Shown here: one piece after another, positions 44,155 through 53,670 of the stretch
How the letters are laid out: the number at the start of each line of letters is the position of its first letter
Position numbering within the stretch: the first letter of the stretch is position 1
DNA from: Flammeovirgaceae bacterium UBA6059
GTDB lineage: Bacteria > Bacteroidota > Bacteroidia > Cytophagales > Cyclobacteriaceae
Direction of reading: 5' to 3'
DNA: 62,432 nt
Assembly (NCBI GenBank): GCA_002435755.1
Contig: DIYH01000009.1
Location: forward strand, 1 to 62,432
Position numbers and translations under genes: made by a program
Notes under the pieces: model-generated
The model's database searches: none
What the model was told of the DNA's origin: nothing
What the model saw: the letters and a program-made list of their open reading frames with translations, nothing else

Positions 44155-44880
44155 ATGGAGGAGTTTCAGGTAAGAGCATATGAGACTGATCCGGGTGGTG
44201 AATTAAGACTCGTTAGTCTTATCAACTATATGGAGGAAGCCGCATGGCGCAATTCGCATGCGCTTGGCTACTCCGTCAATCACCTACTAGAAAGAGGTGT
44301 TTCATGGGTCATGCAACGCATGAAGCTTGATGTGATGCGATGGCCCCATCACAACGATACAGTGTATGTCGATACATGGCCTTCAGGACTAGACAGATTA
44401 TTGACCTACCGCGATTTTAAGTTGTATGGTGCGTCCAAAGAATTGATCGCTACCGCAAAAACCAACTGGATCGTACTGGACATGGCAAGTCGGAAGATGA
44501 TTCGTATTCCGGAGTTTATCAAAGAAGCGCGATTTTCGATAGAAAAGGACAACCTACCTCTAATGACCAATAAGATAGTCAGACAAGATGCACTCGATGA
44601 GATCATGAAGTATCAGGTCATGGAGCGAGACATTGACCGAAATGAACACGTCAATAACGCCTATTATCTACAGTGGTGCCTCGCAGGCCAGTCTGATGAA
44701 ATGAGGAAAAGTAGATTGTCGTCCATAGATGTAACCTTTAAATCAGAATCCCTACTTGGAGATCAGCTCACATTCTATCGAAAAAGTCTTGGAGAACATC
44801 GCTATCAACACCTCATTTCCAATTCGGTGAATGGGAAGGATGTGATCATTGCCGAAACCACTTTTGGTTCCACCGTTTAA
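44155..44880 (+). CDS. Acyl-ACP thioesterase
   Basis: A 241-residue double hot-dog thioesterase of the FatA/FatB bacterial type, which ends fatty-acid synthesis by releasing free fatty acid from acyl-ACP. Features: FQVRAYETDPGGELRLVSLI, VSWVMQRMKLDVMRWPHH and the catalytic motif DIDRNEHVNNAYYLQW (Asp, Asn and His as in the FatA DxNxHVNN core). Length and start normal. It precedes the gldA operon by 124 bases with a candidate promoter between. Confidence 0.9.
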   Translation: MEEFQVRAYETDPGGELRLVSLINYMEEAAWRNSHALGYSVNHLLERGVSWVMQRMKLDVMRWPHHNDTVYVDTWPSGLDRLLTYRDFKLYGASKELIATAKTNWIVLDMASRKMIRIPEFIKEARFSIEKDNLPLMTNKIVRQDALDEIMKYQVMERDIDRNEHVNNAYYLQWCLAGQSDEMRKSRLSSIDVTFKSESLLGDQLTFYRKSLGEHRYQHLISNSVNGKDVIIAETTFGSTV

Positions 44881-44910
44881 CAAATTTTAACAACTGCCTT
44901 GGCTACTGAC

Positions 44911-44941
44911 TTGAAAAAAAAATAGTCAGACATTAGTATTG
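44911..44941 (+). promoter_or_regulatory. Bacteroidota-type promoter ahead of gldA
   Basis: TTG (44911-44913), 20-base spacer, TAGTATTG (44934-44941), close to the Bacteroidota pattern TTTG-N19-TAnnTTTG. Starts would be near 44948. A hairpin (arms TAATCTCT 44954-44961 and AGAGATTA 44967-44974) follows in the predicted leader and may be a small structural element or the upstream gene's terminator. Confidence 0.5.
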
Positions 44942-45003
44942 CGCAGTTTTTAATAATCTCTTTTTCAGAGATTAGTTATTCTGTTATTTAACAAACTGAA
45001 GTT

Positions 45004-45930
45004 ATGTCGATTGTAGTTGACGGACTCACCAAAAAATACGGCGAGCAAAAAGCAGTTAACAACATATCCTTCAAGGTGGAGACAGGCGAGGTGGTTGGAT
45101 TTCTTGGCCCTAATGGGGCAGGTAAAAGTACCACCATGAAGATGATCACCTGCTACATGGCACCCTCGAGTGGTGACATCCAACTGGAGGGTATGTCTAT
45201 TCATTCGCATCCTGATGAGATCAAGAAGCGAATTGGATACCTACCGGAGAATAATCCGCTTTACCTGGACATGCCCATCATCGATTACCTCAGATTTTCA
45301 GCTGAGATACAAGGTGTTCCAGGTAGCAAGATACCCCAACGGATAGCTGATATGATAGATACCTGTGGGCTGGAGGTAGAGAAGCACAAAAAAATAGGAG
45401 AGCTCTCAAAAGGCTACCGACAAAGAGTAGGGTTAGCGCAGGCCATGATCCATAATCCGGACGTACTCATTCTTGATGAGCCTACAACAGGTCTTGACCC
45501 TAACCAGATCATTGAGATCAGGAAGCTGATCAAAAAGCTTGGTAAGGAAAAAACAGTTATTCTGAGCTCACATATCCTGTCAGAAGTAGAGGCGACATGC
45601 GACAGGATACTTATTATCAATCGTGGCAGGATAGCTGCTGATGGCACTTCAGCTACTTTGCGTCAGCAGGCCCAGGGGCAAGAACTGCTGACTGTACAAA
45701 TAGAATCAGGTGATGCCGAAGCTGCAAAGAAAGCACTGCTAGGGCTGGCTACAGTAGAGAAAGTTGATGAAGTGGATGGTAAGGCCGACTTCTTCACTGT
45801 ACAGTCCAAACCGGACCAGTCTAGTCGCAAGGCGGTGTTCGACCTTTGCGTGAAAAACAAATGGTATTTATTGGAGATGACGGGTATTGAAACCCGATTA
45901 GAAGATGTGTTTAGAGAATTAACAAACTAA
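45004..45930 (+). CDS. gldA: Gliding motility-type ABC ATPase GldA
   Basis: A 308-residue ABC ATPase that would power the GldF/GldG membrane parts. It has Walker A FLGPNGAGKSTTMKM, the Q loop near GYLPENNPLYLDMPI, the signature ELSKGYRQRVGLAQAM, Walker B LILDEPTTGLDPNQI and the H loop LSSHILSEVE, followed by a C-terminal accessory domain (about 215-308). GldA, GldF and GldG are needed for gliding in Flavobacterium johnsoniae, yet homologues also occur in non-gliding bacteria, so motility is not proven. First gene of a four-gene operon (gaps of 10, 14 and 25 bases). Confidence 0.88.
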   Translation: MSIVVDGLTKKYGEQKAVNNISFKVETGEVVGFLGPNGAGKSTTMKMITCYMAPSSGDIQLEGMSIHSHPDEIKKRIGYLPENNPLYLDMPIIDYLRFSAEIQGVPGSKIPQRIADMIDTCGLEVEKHKKIGELSKGYRQRVGLAQAMIHNPDVLILDEPTTGLDPNQIIEIRKLIKKLGKEKTVILSSHILSEVEATCDRILIINRGRIAADGTSATLRQQAQGQELLTVQIESGDAEAAKKALLGLATVEKVDEVDGKADFFTVQSKPDQSSRKAVFDLCVKNKWYLLEMTGIETRLEDVFRELTN

Positions 45931-45940
45931 GAGATCGATC

Positions 45941-46666
45941 ATGGATAAAATATGGATTATAGCTAAGCGAGAGCTAGCGTCGTTTTTCGACTCATTGATT
46001 GCCTATGTGATGATCATACTTTTTTTAGGCATGAGTGGGTTTTTTACCTGGCTTTTTGGAAACAACATTTTCCTGATCAACCAAGCCAGCCTTCAAGTGT
46101 TCTTCGGAATTGGTTTCTGGACATTGTTCTTCTTTATTCCTGCCATTACGATGAGAATGCTGGCTGAGGAGACCCGGTCTGGTACCATTGAATTATTGTC
46201 TACTAAAGCAATCACGGACTGGCAGATCGTTGGTGGAAAGTTTCTGGCATGTTTGCTTCTTGTCGTGATTGCACTGTTTTGTACCCTACCGTACTACATT
46301 ACAGTCAGTCAGCTGGGATCAGTAGATCATGGAGGTATCCTTGGAGGCTATCTAGGCTTGATCTTGTTGTCAGCAGGATATATCAGCATTGGTCTGTTTG
46401 CGAGCAGTATCACCAACAATCAGATTGTTGCATTTCTATTTGCACTTTTCATTGGCATTTTCTTCCAAATCCTGTTTGACGTGATGGGCTCGACCTTCAG
46501 AGGTGGATTGGGCAGTACCCTGAATTATCTGAGTATGCGTGCCCACTTCGAATCACTGAGTAGAGGTGTCATTGATTCCCGGGACATAGTCTACTTCCTA
46601 TCTATTACGCTAGTAGGACTTTTGTTTTCTCAATCTATGCTTTCACGTCGCAACTGGCAAAGCTAA
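45941..46666 (+). CDS. gldF: ABC-2 type permease GldF
   Basis: A 241-residue inner-membrane permease with six predicted helices. It begins MDKIWIIAKRELASFFDSLIAY and has the typical TRSGTIELLSTKAITDWQIV cytoplasmic loop of GldF/NosY proteins after helix 2. Length and placement between gldA and gldG support the GldF assignment. It presumably forms the transport channel of the GldA-F-G complex. Confidence 0.88.
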   Translation: MDKIWIIAKRELASFFDSLIAYVMIILFLGMSGFFTWLFGNNIFLINQASLQVFFGIGFWTLFFFIPAITMRMLAEETRSGTIELLSTKAITDWQIVGGKFLACLLLVVIALFCTLPYYITVSQLGSVDHGGILGGYLGLILLSAGYISIGLFASSITNNQIVAFLFALFIGIFFQILFDVMGSTFRGGLGSTLNYLSMRAHFESLSRGVIDSRDIVYFLSITLVGLLFSQSMLSRRNWQS

Positions 46667-46680
46667 AATCTGGTACTACG

Positions 46681-48192
46681 ATGAAAAGAAATAGCATATT
46701 TGTAAGACTGACCATCATACTGGGTATTATGGTGTTGGTCAACCTCATTTCCAATAGACTTTACTTTCGGCTTGATTTTACAGCTGATAGCAGATATACC
46801 TTAAGTGAAGCTACAAAAAATATACTTGAGGAGCTTGATGATGTCGTTACCGTGAAGGCGTACTTCTCTGAAGACCTTCCGCCACAGCTATTGGGCAACA
46901 GGCAAGATTTTGAAGATCAACTTGTAGAGTATGAAAATCGCTCGGGGGGTAATGTCGTTTACGAGTTTATCAACCCCAACGAAAGCGAGGAAGTAGAGCT
47001 TGAAGCACAGCAGAGCGGCATCAGTCCAGTGATCATTAATGTGACGGAGAAAGATCAGGTACAACAGTTGAAGGCCTACATGGGTGCTGTTATCACAATG
47101 GCTGATCGGCAGGAAGTGATCCCGTTAGTCCAGCCAGGGGCCGGTATGGAGTACTCGCTCACTACTTCTATCAAGAAGATATCCATTGCCGATAAGCCTA
47201 AGATCGCGTTGCTTCAAGGGCATGGTGAGTTACCACTCAACTCATTGCTTCAGCTGCAGCAACAACTTTCAGTACTCTATGATGTGGAGCCATTCACGAT
47301 AGGGACTGATCCCATCCCGACTTTTTACAAGGCGGTGGCCATAATCAACCCAACTGATACCATATCATCAAGCGATCTTGCAAAGCTGGACGACTTCATG
47401 GCCTTAGGTGGCAATATATTTGTTGCGAAAAGTACTGTACAAGGAGATTTGACAACTGCTTCTTTGAGTAGGGCACCAGACATTGGCATTAATGCCTGGC
47501 TCAGAGACAAGGGTATTAGCATGGGCAACAGTTTTGTAATTGATGTCAATTGTGCTTCGGTATCAGTACGCCAGCAGCAAGGTTACTTCACGATCAATTC
47601 TCAAGTCACCTTCCCATACTTTCCAAGGGCTAACAATTTTGGAGACCACCCAATAGCACAAGGTCTGGAAGATATTCTTCTTCCATTTGTCAACAATATT
47701 CAGGTCACCAGAGCAGATTCGGCTATTAACGTTACTCCGTTAATTTTGTCAAGCGAACAGTCTGGGCTTGTCAATCCTCCTGCCTATGTAGATATTAACA
47801 AGAAGTGGGCGACCTCTGATTTTCCTTTGCAAGAGCAGATATTGGCAGTAGCCGTTGAGGGTAATATTATGCCTAATGCAAGCTCTAAGCTTGTGGTAGT
47901 GGCCAACGGTGAGTTTGTGAGCAATGGTGAGAATGGTCAGCAGCAACAAGCCGAAGATAATGTGAACTTTGCGTCCAATGCGATCGATTGGTTATCAGAT
48001 GATACGGGCTTGATTGATTTGAGGACCAAAGGGATTACATCACGTCCTCTAGATCAAACCGAGGAAGAGACCAAGGCCTTGCTCAAGTATGGTAATGTCT
48101 TTATTCCGATTCTATTGTTGTTGATCTATGCTTTCGTGCGTAAGCAGGCCAATCTCCGTCGTAAGCAGAAATGGATGGAGGGAGTTTTTTGA
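46681..48192 (+). CDS. gldG: Gliding motility-type protein GldG
   Basis: A 503-residue membrane protein with an N-terminal helix (about 7-28), a large periplasmic domain and a C-terminal helix (about 475-492, FIPILLLLIYAFVRK). The sequence RLDFTADSRYTLSEATKNIL near the start and YFSEDLPP, then LLQGHGELPL in the middle, match the Gldg/DUF4350-type auxiliary subunits of this ABC system. It is 14 bases after gldF, so co-translated. Confidence 0.85.
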   Translation: MKRNSIFVRLTIILGIMVLVNLISNRLYFRLDFTADSRYTLSEATKNILEELDDVVTVKAYFSEDLPPQLLGNRQDFEDQLVEYENRSGGNVVYEFINPNESEEVELEAQQSGISPVIINVTEKDQVQQLKAYMGAVITMADRQEVIPLVQPGAGMEYSLTTSIKKISIADKPKIALLQGHGELPLNSLLQLQQQLSVLYDVEPFTIGTDPIPTFYKAVAIINPTDTISSSDLAKLDDFMALGGNIFVAKSTVQGDLTTASLSRAPDIGINAWLRDKGISMGNSFVIDVNCASVSVRQQQGYFTINSQVTFPYFPRANNFGDHPIAQGLEDILLPFVNNIQVTRADSAINVTPLILSSEQSGLVNPPAYVDINKKWATSDFPLQEQILAVAVEGNIMPNASSKLVVVANGEFVSNGENGQQQQAEDNVNFASNAIDWLSDDTGLIDLRTKGITSRPLDQTEEETKALLKYGNVFIPILLLLIYAFVRKQANLRRKQKWMEGVF

Positions 48193-48217
48193 TTGTTCAT
48201 AATAGTTAAGAAAAGCG

Positions 48218-49117
48218 ATGTTGAAGAATCTATCAAACATAAAATTGCTCCTACTATTAGGAGGCCTGGTAGTAGTCTACCTTATAGTGGAATGGACGAG
48301 TACCAGTAGTAGAAGTACATCTTACAGGGAGGTGCTCGTAGAAATAGATACGGCTAAAGTCACAAGGCTATTGGTCAAGGCGCCTGACAAAACCAGCGAT
48401 ATCTCCAAGGTAAGCGCTGATTGGCAACTTACCTTATCAGGAGGTAAAAAGGTTGCGGCCTCAGAAGGTTCGGTAAAATCAAGTCTTGGAGCTTTGCTGA
48501 CAATAAAGCCGTCCAGGTTAGTAGCAAAGAAACAAGATAAGTGGCCGGACTACCAGGTTGACTCAACAGGGACAACCGTTGAAGTCTATGAAGGAGATAC
48601 GAAAACACTGGATCTGATTCTGGGTCGGTTCAATATGGAGGGACAAAACGCCTATTCCACCTATGTACGCCTTAATGGAGAAGATGAAGTTTATTCTGCT
48701 AAGAACTTTATGGCGTTTTCGGTGAGTGCCGACCCGAGCTCCTACCGGAATAGTGTATTGATGAGAACTAACAAGGACAGCATTCAGCAGGTAACCTTTA
48801 ATTATCCGGATTCAGCTTTTGTGTTGACAAAGGAAATCAGTGGATGGAACAAAAATGGTCAGGCGGCAGACTCAGCTGCTGTAGCAGGATTTATCAACGG
48901 ATTGAGCTTTGTTTCGAGTCGTCAGTTTTTTGATGACAGTGATCAGTTAATTACCCCCGCATTGTCGGTGACGATTGAAAGCGCTGCTGGAGAAATAGAA
49001 ATCAGAGGTTATGATGTCAATGGCGAATGGGTACTTAATAGCTCAGACAACCCTGAGAGTTACTTCAATGATCAAGCTTTGACTGATAAGCTGATCAAAC
49101 CAAGTAGTGGATTCTGA
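48218..49117 (+). CDS. DUF4340-family protein
   Basis: A 299-residue protein with one N-terminal membrane helix (about 8-24, IKLLLLLGGLVVVYLIVEWT) and a periplasmic beta-rich domain. Pieces such as TRLLVKAPDKTSDISKVSADW, and later TLDLILGRFNMEGQNAYSTYV, match DUF4340, which commonly follows gldG-like genes. It is the last gene of the operon and is followed by a hairpin terminator. Likely a periplasmic partner of the ABC system; role unproven. Confidence 0.8.
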   Translation: MLKNLSNIKLLLLLGGLVVVYLIVEWTSTSSRSTSYREVLVEIDTAKVTRLLVKAPDKTSDISKVSADWQLTLSGGKKVAASEGSVKSSLGALLTIKPSRLVAKKQDKWPDYQVDSTGTTVEVYEGDTKTLDLILGRFNMEGQNAYSTYVRLNGEDEVYSAKNFMAFSVSADPSSYRNSVLMRTNKDSIQQVTFNYPDSAFVLTKEISGWNKNGQAADSAAVAGFINGLSFVSSRQFFDDSDQLITPALSVTIESAAGEIEIRGYDVNGEWVLNSSDNPESYFNDQALTDKLIKPSSGF

Positions 49118-49140
49118 AGAGCGAGCCAAACGAAACTAAA

Positions 49141-49169
49141 AAGCCGGTATCACCGGCTTTTTTCGTTTT
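49141..49169 (+). terminator. Terminator of the gld operon
   Basis: AAGCCGGT (49141-49148), loop ATC, ACCGGCTT (49152-49159), then TTTTCGTTTT. Perfect stem after the DUF4340 stop at 49117. Confidence 0.85.
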
Positions 49170-49272
49170 AACTGTAGAGATTGACGAGTTTCATCTTCAA
49201 TAATCGGCCATTGATCCAATTTGACTGGAAATGGTTAAGTTTTTGACTTATTTCACCTAACGACAGAATGTT

Positions 49273-49809
49273 ATGAAAGGAATCGTATTTACCGAATTGC
49301 TTGAAATGGTTGAGGACGCTTATGGTGATGAAGTACTTGATCGCGTCATCACAATGAGTGAGTTGCCTAACAATGGCAGTTACTCTGCGGTGGGCACTTA
49401 CGACCATGCTGAGCTTGTTAGATTAGTGTTGTCTTTGTCAAAAGAGGTTAACGAAGAAGTACCTACTTTGCTCAAGGCATACGGTCATCGTATTTTTAAG
49501 GTTTTTGAACGCAATTATGCTCAGTTTTTTGAAGGTGTAGATGATGCCTTCAGCTTCCTTGAGTCTATCGAAAATCATATCCATGTTGAGGTCCGAAAGC
49601 TTTATCCTGAGGCCGAGCTGCCTACGTTTGATTCTCAGCGCATTGATGATCATGAATTGAGGCTGACCTATGTTTCATCAAGAAAGATGGGTGATTTTGC
49701 TCATGGTCTTATTGAAGAATGTATGACACATTTCGGTGACAAAGCCACAGTGAAGATAGCATCAATGGAAGACGAAGGTGCAAAAGTTAATTTTGTGATT
49801 ACCCGATAA
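49273..49809 (+). CDS. H-NOX heme nitric-oxide sensor protein
   Basis: A 178-residue H-NOX (HNOB) domain protein, the bacterial relative of the soluble guanylate cyclase heme domain. It begins MKGIVFTELLEMVEDAYGDE. The proximal heme ligand should be His104 in the segment IENHIHVEVRKLYPEAELP, and the heme propionate-binding YxSxR motif is Tyr133-Val-Ser135-Ser-Arg137. In this family, NO binding to heme changes the activity of a partner kinase or cyclase. It is 3 bases upstream of the hybrid kinase gene, so it is almost certainly the sensor for that kinase. Heme is assumed, not shown. Confidence 0.92.
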   Translation: MKGIVFTELLEMVEDAYGDEVLDRVITMSELPNNGSYSAVGTYDHAELVRLVLSLSKEVNEEVPTLLKAYGHRIFKVFERNYAQFFEGVDDAFSFLESIENHIHVEVRKLYPEAELPTFDSQRIDDHELRLTYVSSRKMGDFAHGLIEECMTHFGDKATVKIASMEDEGAKVNFVITR

Positions 49810-49812
49810 TCA

Positions 49813-52686
49813 ATGCAAGTTGTCAATCAGGAGTTAGAAGTTCTTAAGAGGAAGATAGAACGCGAGCGTCGTGCGCGAAAGGAGGCGGAGCAGTTTCTCG
49901 AGAAGAAATCTCTTGAACTGTATAAGGCCAATAAGAAGCTCAAGGAGCATGCCCGCCAGAAGGAAGTGATCCTTGAGAAGACCGAACGAAAATTCGAATC
50001 GATCATCGAAAATGCTCAGGACCTTATCTACCGAATGGACCCCAATGGTGTGATCTTGTATGCCAACAAGATGTGCCGACGTAAAATGGGCTACTCAGGA
50101 GCAGAGGCTATTGGCCGGCCCTTCACAGATTTTATTCATCCTGATTTCAGAGAACTGATCGTCAATTTTTATGGCATCCAGCGTAAGGATAAAGTTGAAA
50201 CCACTTATCAGGAGTTTCCAGCTATTACTAAAGAAGGCAGCAGCCTATGGGTCGGTCAAAATGTCCAGTTCATTTATGAAGAAGACAAATTGATCGAGAT
50301 CATTGCGATAGCGCGTGACCTGAGTGAGCAGCGGACTGTACAGAAGCAACTCTATGCTACAACGCTCAGATTAAGCACACTTATCAAAACAACACACTCA
50401 GGCATTCTGGTGGAGGATGACAACAGAGACATCATTCTCGTTAATGAGCAGTTCTGTACTTTTTTTGAAATACCCGTTCCGGCGGATCAGTTAGTAGGGG
50501 TCAATTGCGCTGATTCGGCGGAGAATTCCAAGCACCTGTTTGAAGACCCTGATCATTTCGTCAAGCGTATAGATGACATCCTAATCGAAAGAAAGCGTGT
50601 GGTAGATGAAGAGCTTGTGATGTCATCTGGAAAAGTCATGGAGCGGGACTACATCCCTCTTTTTGATAACGATGAGTACAAAGGTCACGTGTGGCAGTAT
50701 AGGGATATTACTGAGCGCAAACAAAGTGAGATGTTGCTCCGTGCCAATGAGGAAAAATACAGGTCTATCATTGAGAACATGGAACTCGGCTTGATGGAAG
50801 TAAGTCCGGATGGGATCATATTAAGAGCCTATGACAGGTTTTGTGAGATGGTAGGTTACACGCAGGAGGAACTTCTGGGTAAGCGCGCGCATGATGTATT
50901 CCTGCCGCCGGAGTACGATGAAGTAATGGAACTACAAGATCAGGATCGATCAAGAGGGCAGGGTGGAGTGTATGAGGTTGAAATGGTCTGTAAAGACGGT
51001 AGACGAATATCTGTATTGATCAGTGGAGCTCCGGTGATGGAGGGACACAAGCTCAAAAGCACGTTAGGAATACACTACGATATCACTGATCGTAAAAACC
51101 TTGAAAGAGATCTCATAGAAGCCAAAAAAGTGGCTGATGAAGCCAGAGAAATGGAGAAGCAGTTTCTCGCCAACATGAGCCATGAAATAAGGAACCCGAT
51201 CAATGCGGTGATCGGTGTGGCTAACCTCCTTTATGATACACCACTAAATCCTGATCAACTGAAATATCTTGATACCATCAAGTATTCTTCGGATGTTTTA
51301 TTGCAACTGATCTCAGGTATACTCGACCTGTCAAAGATCGAATCAGGAAATATTGAGATCAGTGAACAGCCGGTCGACTTGAGGGCCATGGCAAGCGCCA
51401 TTGTCCAGACCTACGAGTTCAAAGTGGCCAGCACCGATGTGAAATTCAGGATGCATGTAGATGATAAGGTACCTGAACTAGTTATGGGAGATAAGGTAGT
51501 ACTCAATCAGATATTGCTCAATCTGATTGGTAATGCAGTGAAGTTTACCGAAAGCGGCTACATCAGTCTCGATATCACTCTGGCGAAAAAGAAAAACAAC
51601 GAAAATCAAAAAGTCGAGTTTCGGATAAGCGATACCGGAATTGGCATAAGCAAAGACAAGCTCAAGACGATTTTTGAGAGTTTCAAGCAGGAGTCTTCTG
51701 ATACACAACTAAAATATGGTGGCACGGGGCTGGGCTTATCAATTGTAAAGTCCTTAGTAGACCGCTATGGTGGAGATGTGTCAGTATCGTCAATTCCTGA
51801 TGAAGGTTCATGTTTTACGGTAGCCCTTCCACTTACCAGAATTTCTGAAGGAGGTGAGAAAGCTACATCTGATCAGGTACTCGATCACTCTAAGCTATCA
51901 GTAAGTAAATTGCTCATTGTTGAAGATAACGCCATCAATCAGATTTATTTGTCAGGGTTGCTAGAAAAGTGGGGTATAGAGTATGATATTGCTAATAATG
52001 GTCTGGAGGCTCTAGAATGGGTAAGGGAGCGAGAGTACGATCTCATCTTGATGGATATCAGGATGCCCGAAATGGATGGCTATGAAACTACAATACAGAT
52101 CAGGGCAAACAAAAAGAATCCCAATCACAATGTACCTATCATAGCACTTACTGCGAGCGCTTTAGTTGACGAAAAGGACAAAGCACTATCTGTTGGAATG
52201 GACCATCACCTCACCAAACCATTCGCACCAAAAGACCTTTTGTCATTACTATCAGAACTCGATGTTAACTCGGACTTTAGTGGTGGCATTGAACCTTCAT
52301 TTAAGTTCAACCCTGAGCTCAATGGAGATTACCTTGATTCCTTATATGCCGATGACTTGGATCGGGCTCAGCTGATGTTTAAGATATTCCTGAAGAATAT
52401 CAATAAGGAGGCCGAAGAGCTGAAGAGTATGTTAGCCAAAGAGGATTGGAAAGCCCTGGCTTCACTTGCCCATAAGTTGAAACCAAATTTTGGAATGGTA
52501 GGACTAGAAGAATCCGGGAAGCTGCTGGCAGAAGTAGAACAGACATTAGATAAAGAAGTGTCATTGAATGAAGACCTCAGAGGTAGGCTTGAGCAACTAT
52601 TTGATAACTTACCAAATTTTGTAGCTTTACTCAAAACCGAGAAGGAACGGCTAGAGTCAGCTCTTGCAGTTAACCAAAAAGACTAA
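49813..52686 (+). CDS. PAS-rich hybrid histidine kinase with receiver and Hpt domains
   Basis: A 957-residue soluble kinase without membrane segments. An N-terminal coiled coil (about 1-60) precedes three PAS domains (about 60-165, 185-300, 315-435), HisKA with phospho-acceptor His457 (NMSHEIRNPINAVIG), HATPase (565-685, LIGNAVKFTESG, GTGLGLSIVKSL), a receiver domain with Asp748 (LILMDIRMPEMDG) and an Hpt domain with His887 (LAHKLKPNFGMVG). The order is that of a multi-step phosphorelay (His457 to Asp748 to His887). As the H-NOX gene lies just upstream and a LytTR regulator follows 15 bases after the stop, the three form one NO-responsive relay by inference. Confidence 0.95.
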   Translation: MQVVNQELEVLKRKIERERRARKEAEQFLEKKSLELYKANKKLKEHARQKEVILEKTERKFESIIENAQDLIYRMDPNGVILYANKMCRRKMGYSGAEAIGRPFTDFIHPDFRELIVNFYGIQRKDKVETTYQEFPAITKEGSSLWVGQNVQFIYEEDKLIEIIAIARDLSEQRTVQKQLYATTLRLSTLIKTTHSGILVEDDNRDIILVNEQFCTFFEIPVPADQLVGVNCADSAENSKHLFEDPDHFVKRIDDILIERKRVVDEELVMSSGKVMERDYIPLFDNDEYKGHVWQYRDITERKQSEMLLRANEEKYRSIIENMELGLMEVSPDGIILRAYDRFCEMVGYTQEELLGKRAHDVFLPPEYDEVMELQDQDRSRGQGGVYEVEMVCKDGRRISVLISGAPVMEGHKLKSTLGIHYDITDRKNLERDLIEAKKVADEAREMEKQFLANMSHEIRNPINAVIGVANLLYDTPLNPDQLKYLDTIKYSSDVLLQLISGILDLSKIESGNIEISEQPVDLRAMASAIVQTYEFKVASTDVKFRMHVDDKVPELVMGDKVVLNQILLNLIGNAVKFTESGYISLDITLAKKKNNENQKVEFRISDTGIGISKDKLKTIFESFKQESSDTQLKYGGTGLGLSIVKSLVDRYGGDVSVSSIPDEGSCFTVALPLTRISEGGEKATSDQVLDHSKLSVSKLLIVEDNAINQIYLSGLLEKWGIEYDIANNGLEALEWVREREYDLILMDIRMPEMDGYETTIQIRANKKNPNHNVPIIALTASALVDEKDKALSVGMDHHLTKPFAPKDLLSLLSELDVNSDFSGGIEPSFKFNPELNGDYLDSLYADDLDRAQLMFKIFLKNINKEAEELKSMLAKEDWKALASLAHKLKPNFGMVGLEESGKLLAEVEQTLDKEVSLNEDLRGRLEQLFDNLPNFVALLKTEKERLESALAVNQKD

Positions 52687-52700
52687 CCTATAGATTATTT

Positions 52701-53402
52701 ATGGCGGATAAATTGAGATGTCTGATAGTAGATGACGATGAGATGGCTAAAGCTTCACTGGAGCATCTCTGCTCTAAGGTTCCTGATATTGAAGTGGTGG
52801 CAGCTTGTGATAGTGGGATTGAAGCAATGCAACTACTGAAGCAAGAAGAGATCGACCTGGTTTTTTTGGATATTGAGATGCCAGACCTCAGTGGTATAGA
52901 GTTGGTAAAGACGCTTGATAAGCTACCACAAATAATTTTTGTTTCCGGCCATACCAAGTATGCTATTGAGGCATTTGAGTATCATGTTACTGATTTTTTG
53001 GTAAAACCTATTGACCTGCCACGATTGATCAAAGCAATAGATTATGCTGTTAGCCTTAAGTCCAAAAAGGAAAATGCTTCAAATGATCTCAGAGAGCTGT
53101 TTGTTAAAGTGGACGGTAGACTCGTTCGCCTGAGCTTTGACGACATCCTGTATGTCGAGTCTATTGGAGATTATGTGATATTCCATACCGTTAACAAAGA
53201 ACGGTTGATCGTTCATTCTACCCTGAAAAACATTGACGCCAAACTTCAGCATCCGGAGTTCCTTAAGGTGCACCGCGCCTTTGTGATCAACCTCACCAAA
53301 ATAGTAGATATTGAAGAGTCCAATTTGGTAATAGGAGATAAAGTCATTCCTATAAGTAGGGCACATAAGCCAATTTTAATGAACAGGATCAAGACGCTCT
53401 AA
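52701..53402 (+). CDS. LytTR-family response regulator
   Basis: A 233-residue transcription regulator. Receiver domain (1-120) with phospho-acceptor Asp57 (LVFLDIEMPDLSGIELV) and conserved Lys in DFLVKPID, then a LytTR DNA-binding domain (about 135-233: VKVDGRLVRLSFDDILYVESIGDYVIFHT, ending VHRAFVINLTKI). LytTR proteins typically bind direct repeats and control cell-surface, quorum or virulence genes. As the last gene of the H-NOX operon it is the likely output and may receive phosphate from His887 of the hybrid kinase. Target genes are unknown; the glycosyltransferase cluster starts 268 bases downstream. Confidence 0.93.
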   Translation: MADKLRCLIVDDDEMAKASLEHLCSKVPDIEVVAACDSGIEAMQLLKQEEIDLVFLDIEMPDLSGIELVKTLDKLPQIIFVSGHTKYAIEAFEYHVTDFLVKPIDLPRLIKAIDYAVSLKSKKENASNDLRELFVKVDGRLVRLSFDDILYVESIGDYVIFHTVNKERLIVHSTLKNIDAKLQHPEFLKVHRAFVINLTKIVDIEESNLVIGDKVIPISRAHKPILMNRIKTL

Positions 53403-53670
53403 ATAGCTGATGTAAATCCACTTAAGTTCTATTTTGAACAGTTTTTTTAGCATGCTTGAGGCGATTAGCAGTTGATGGAGGTCAGGAAGTTATCTGCACA
53501 CACTTATTGTCTTAGGCTAAAAACGGGCTTAGTCGGCTAGTGTACACCTTGCTGACAGATTGTGAGTCATTCCGAAAAACGACACTTATTACCAAACATC
53601 GACAGGCCCCTGCTATCAGGCGAATAAGTAAAATATAGGAGCAGCCAATGGGTAATTTAGGATCATAAAA

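Noticed and set aside
53460..53500. Possible LytTR binding repeats (two GTT cores 18 bases apart) before the glycosyltransferase cluster
   Set aside because: Spacing and flanking bases do not fit the usual LytTR direct repeat well; too weak to report.
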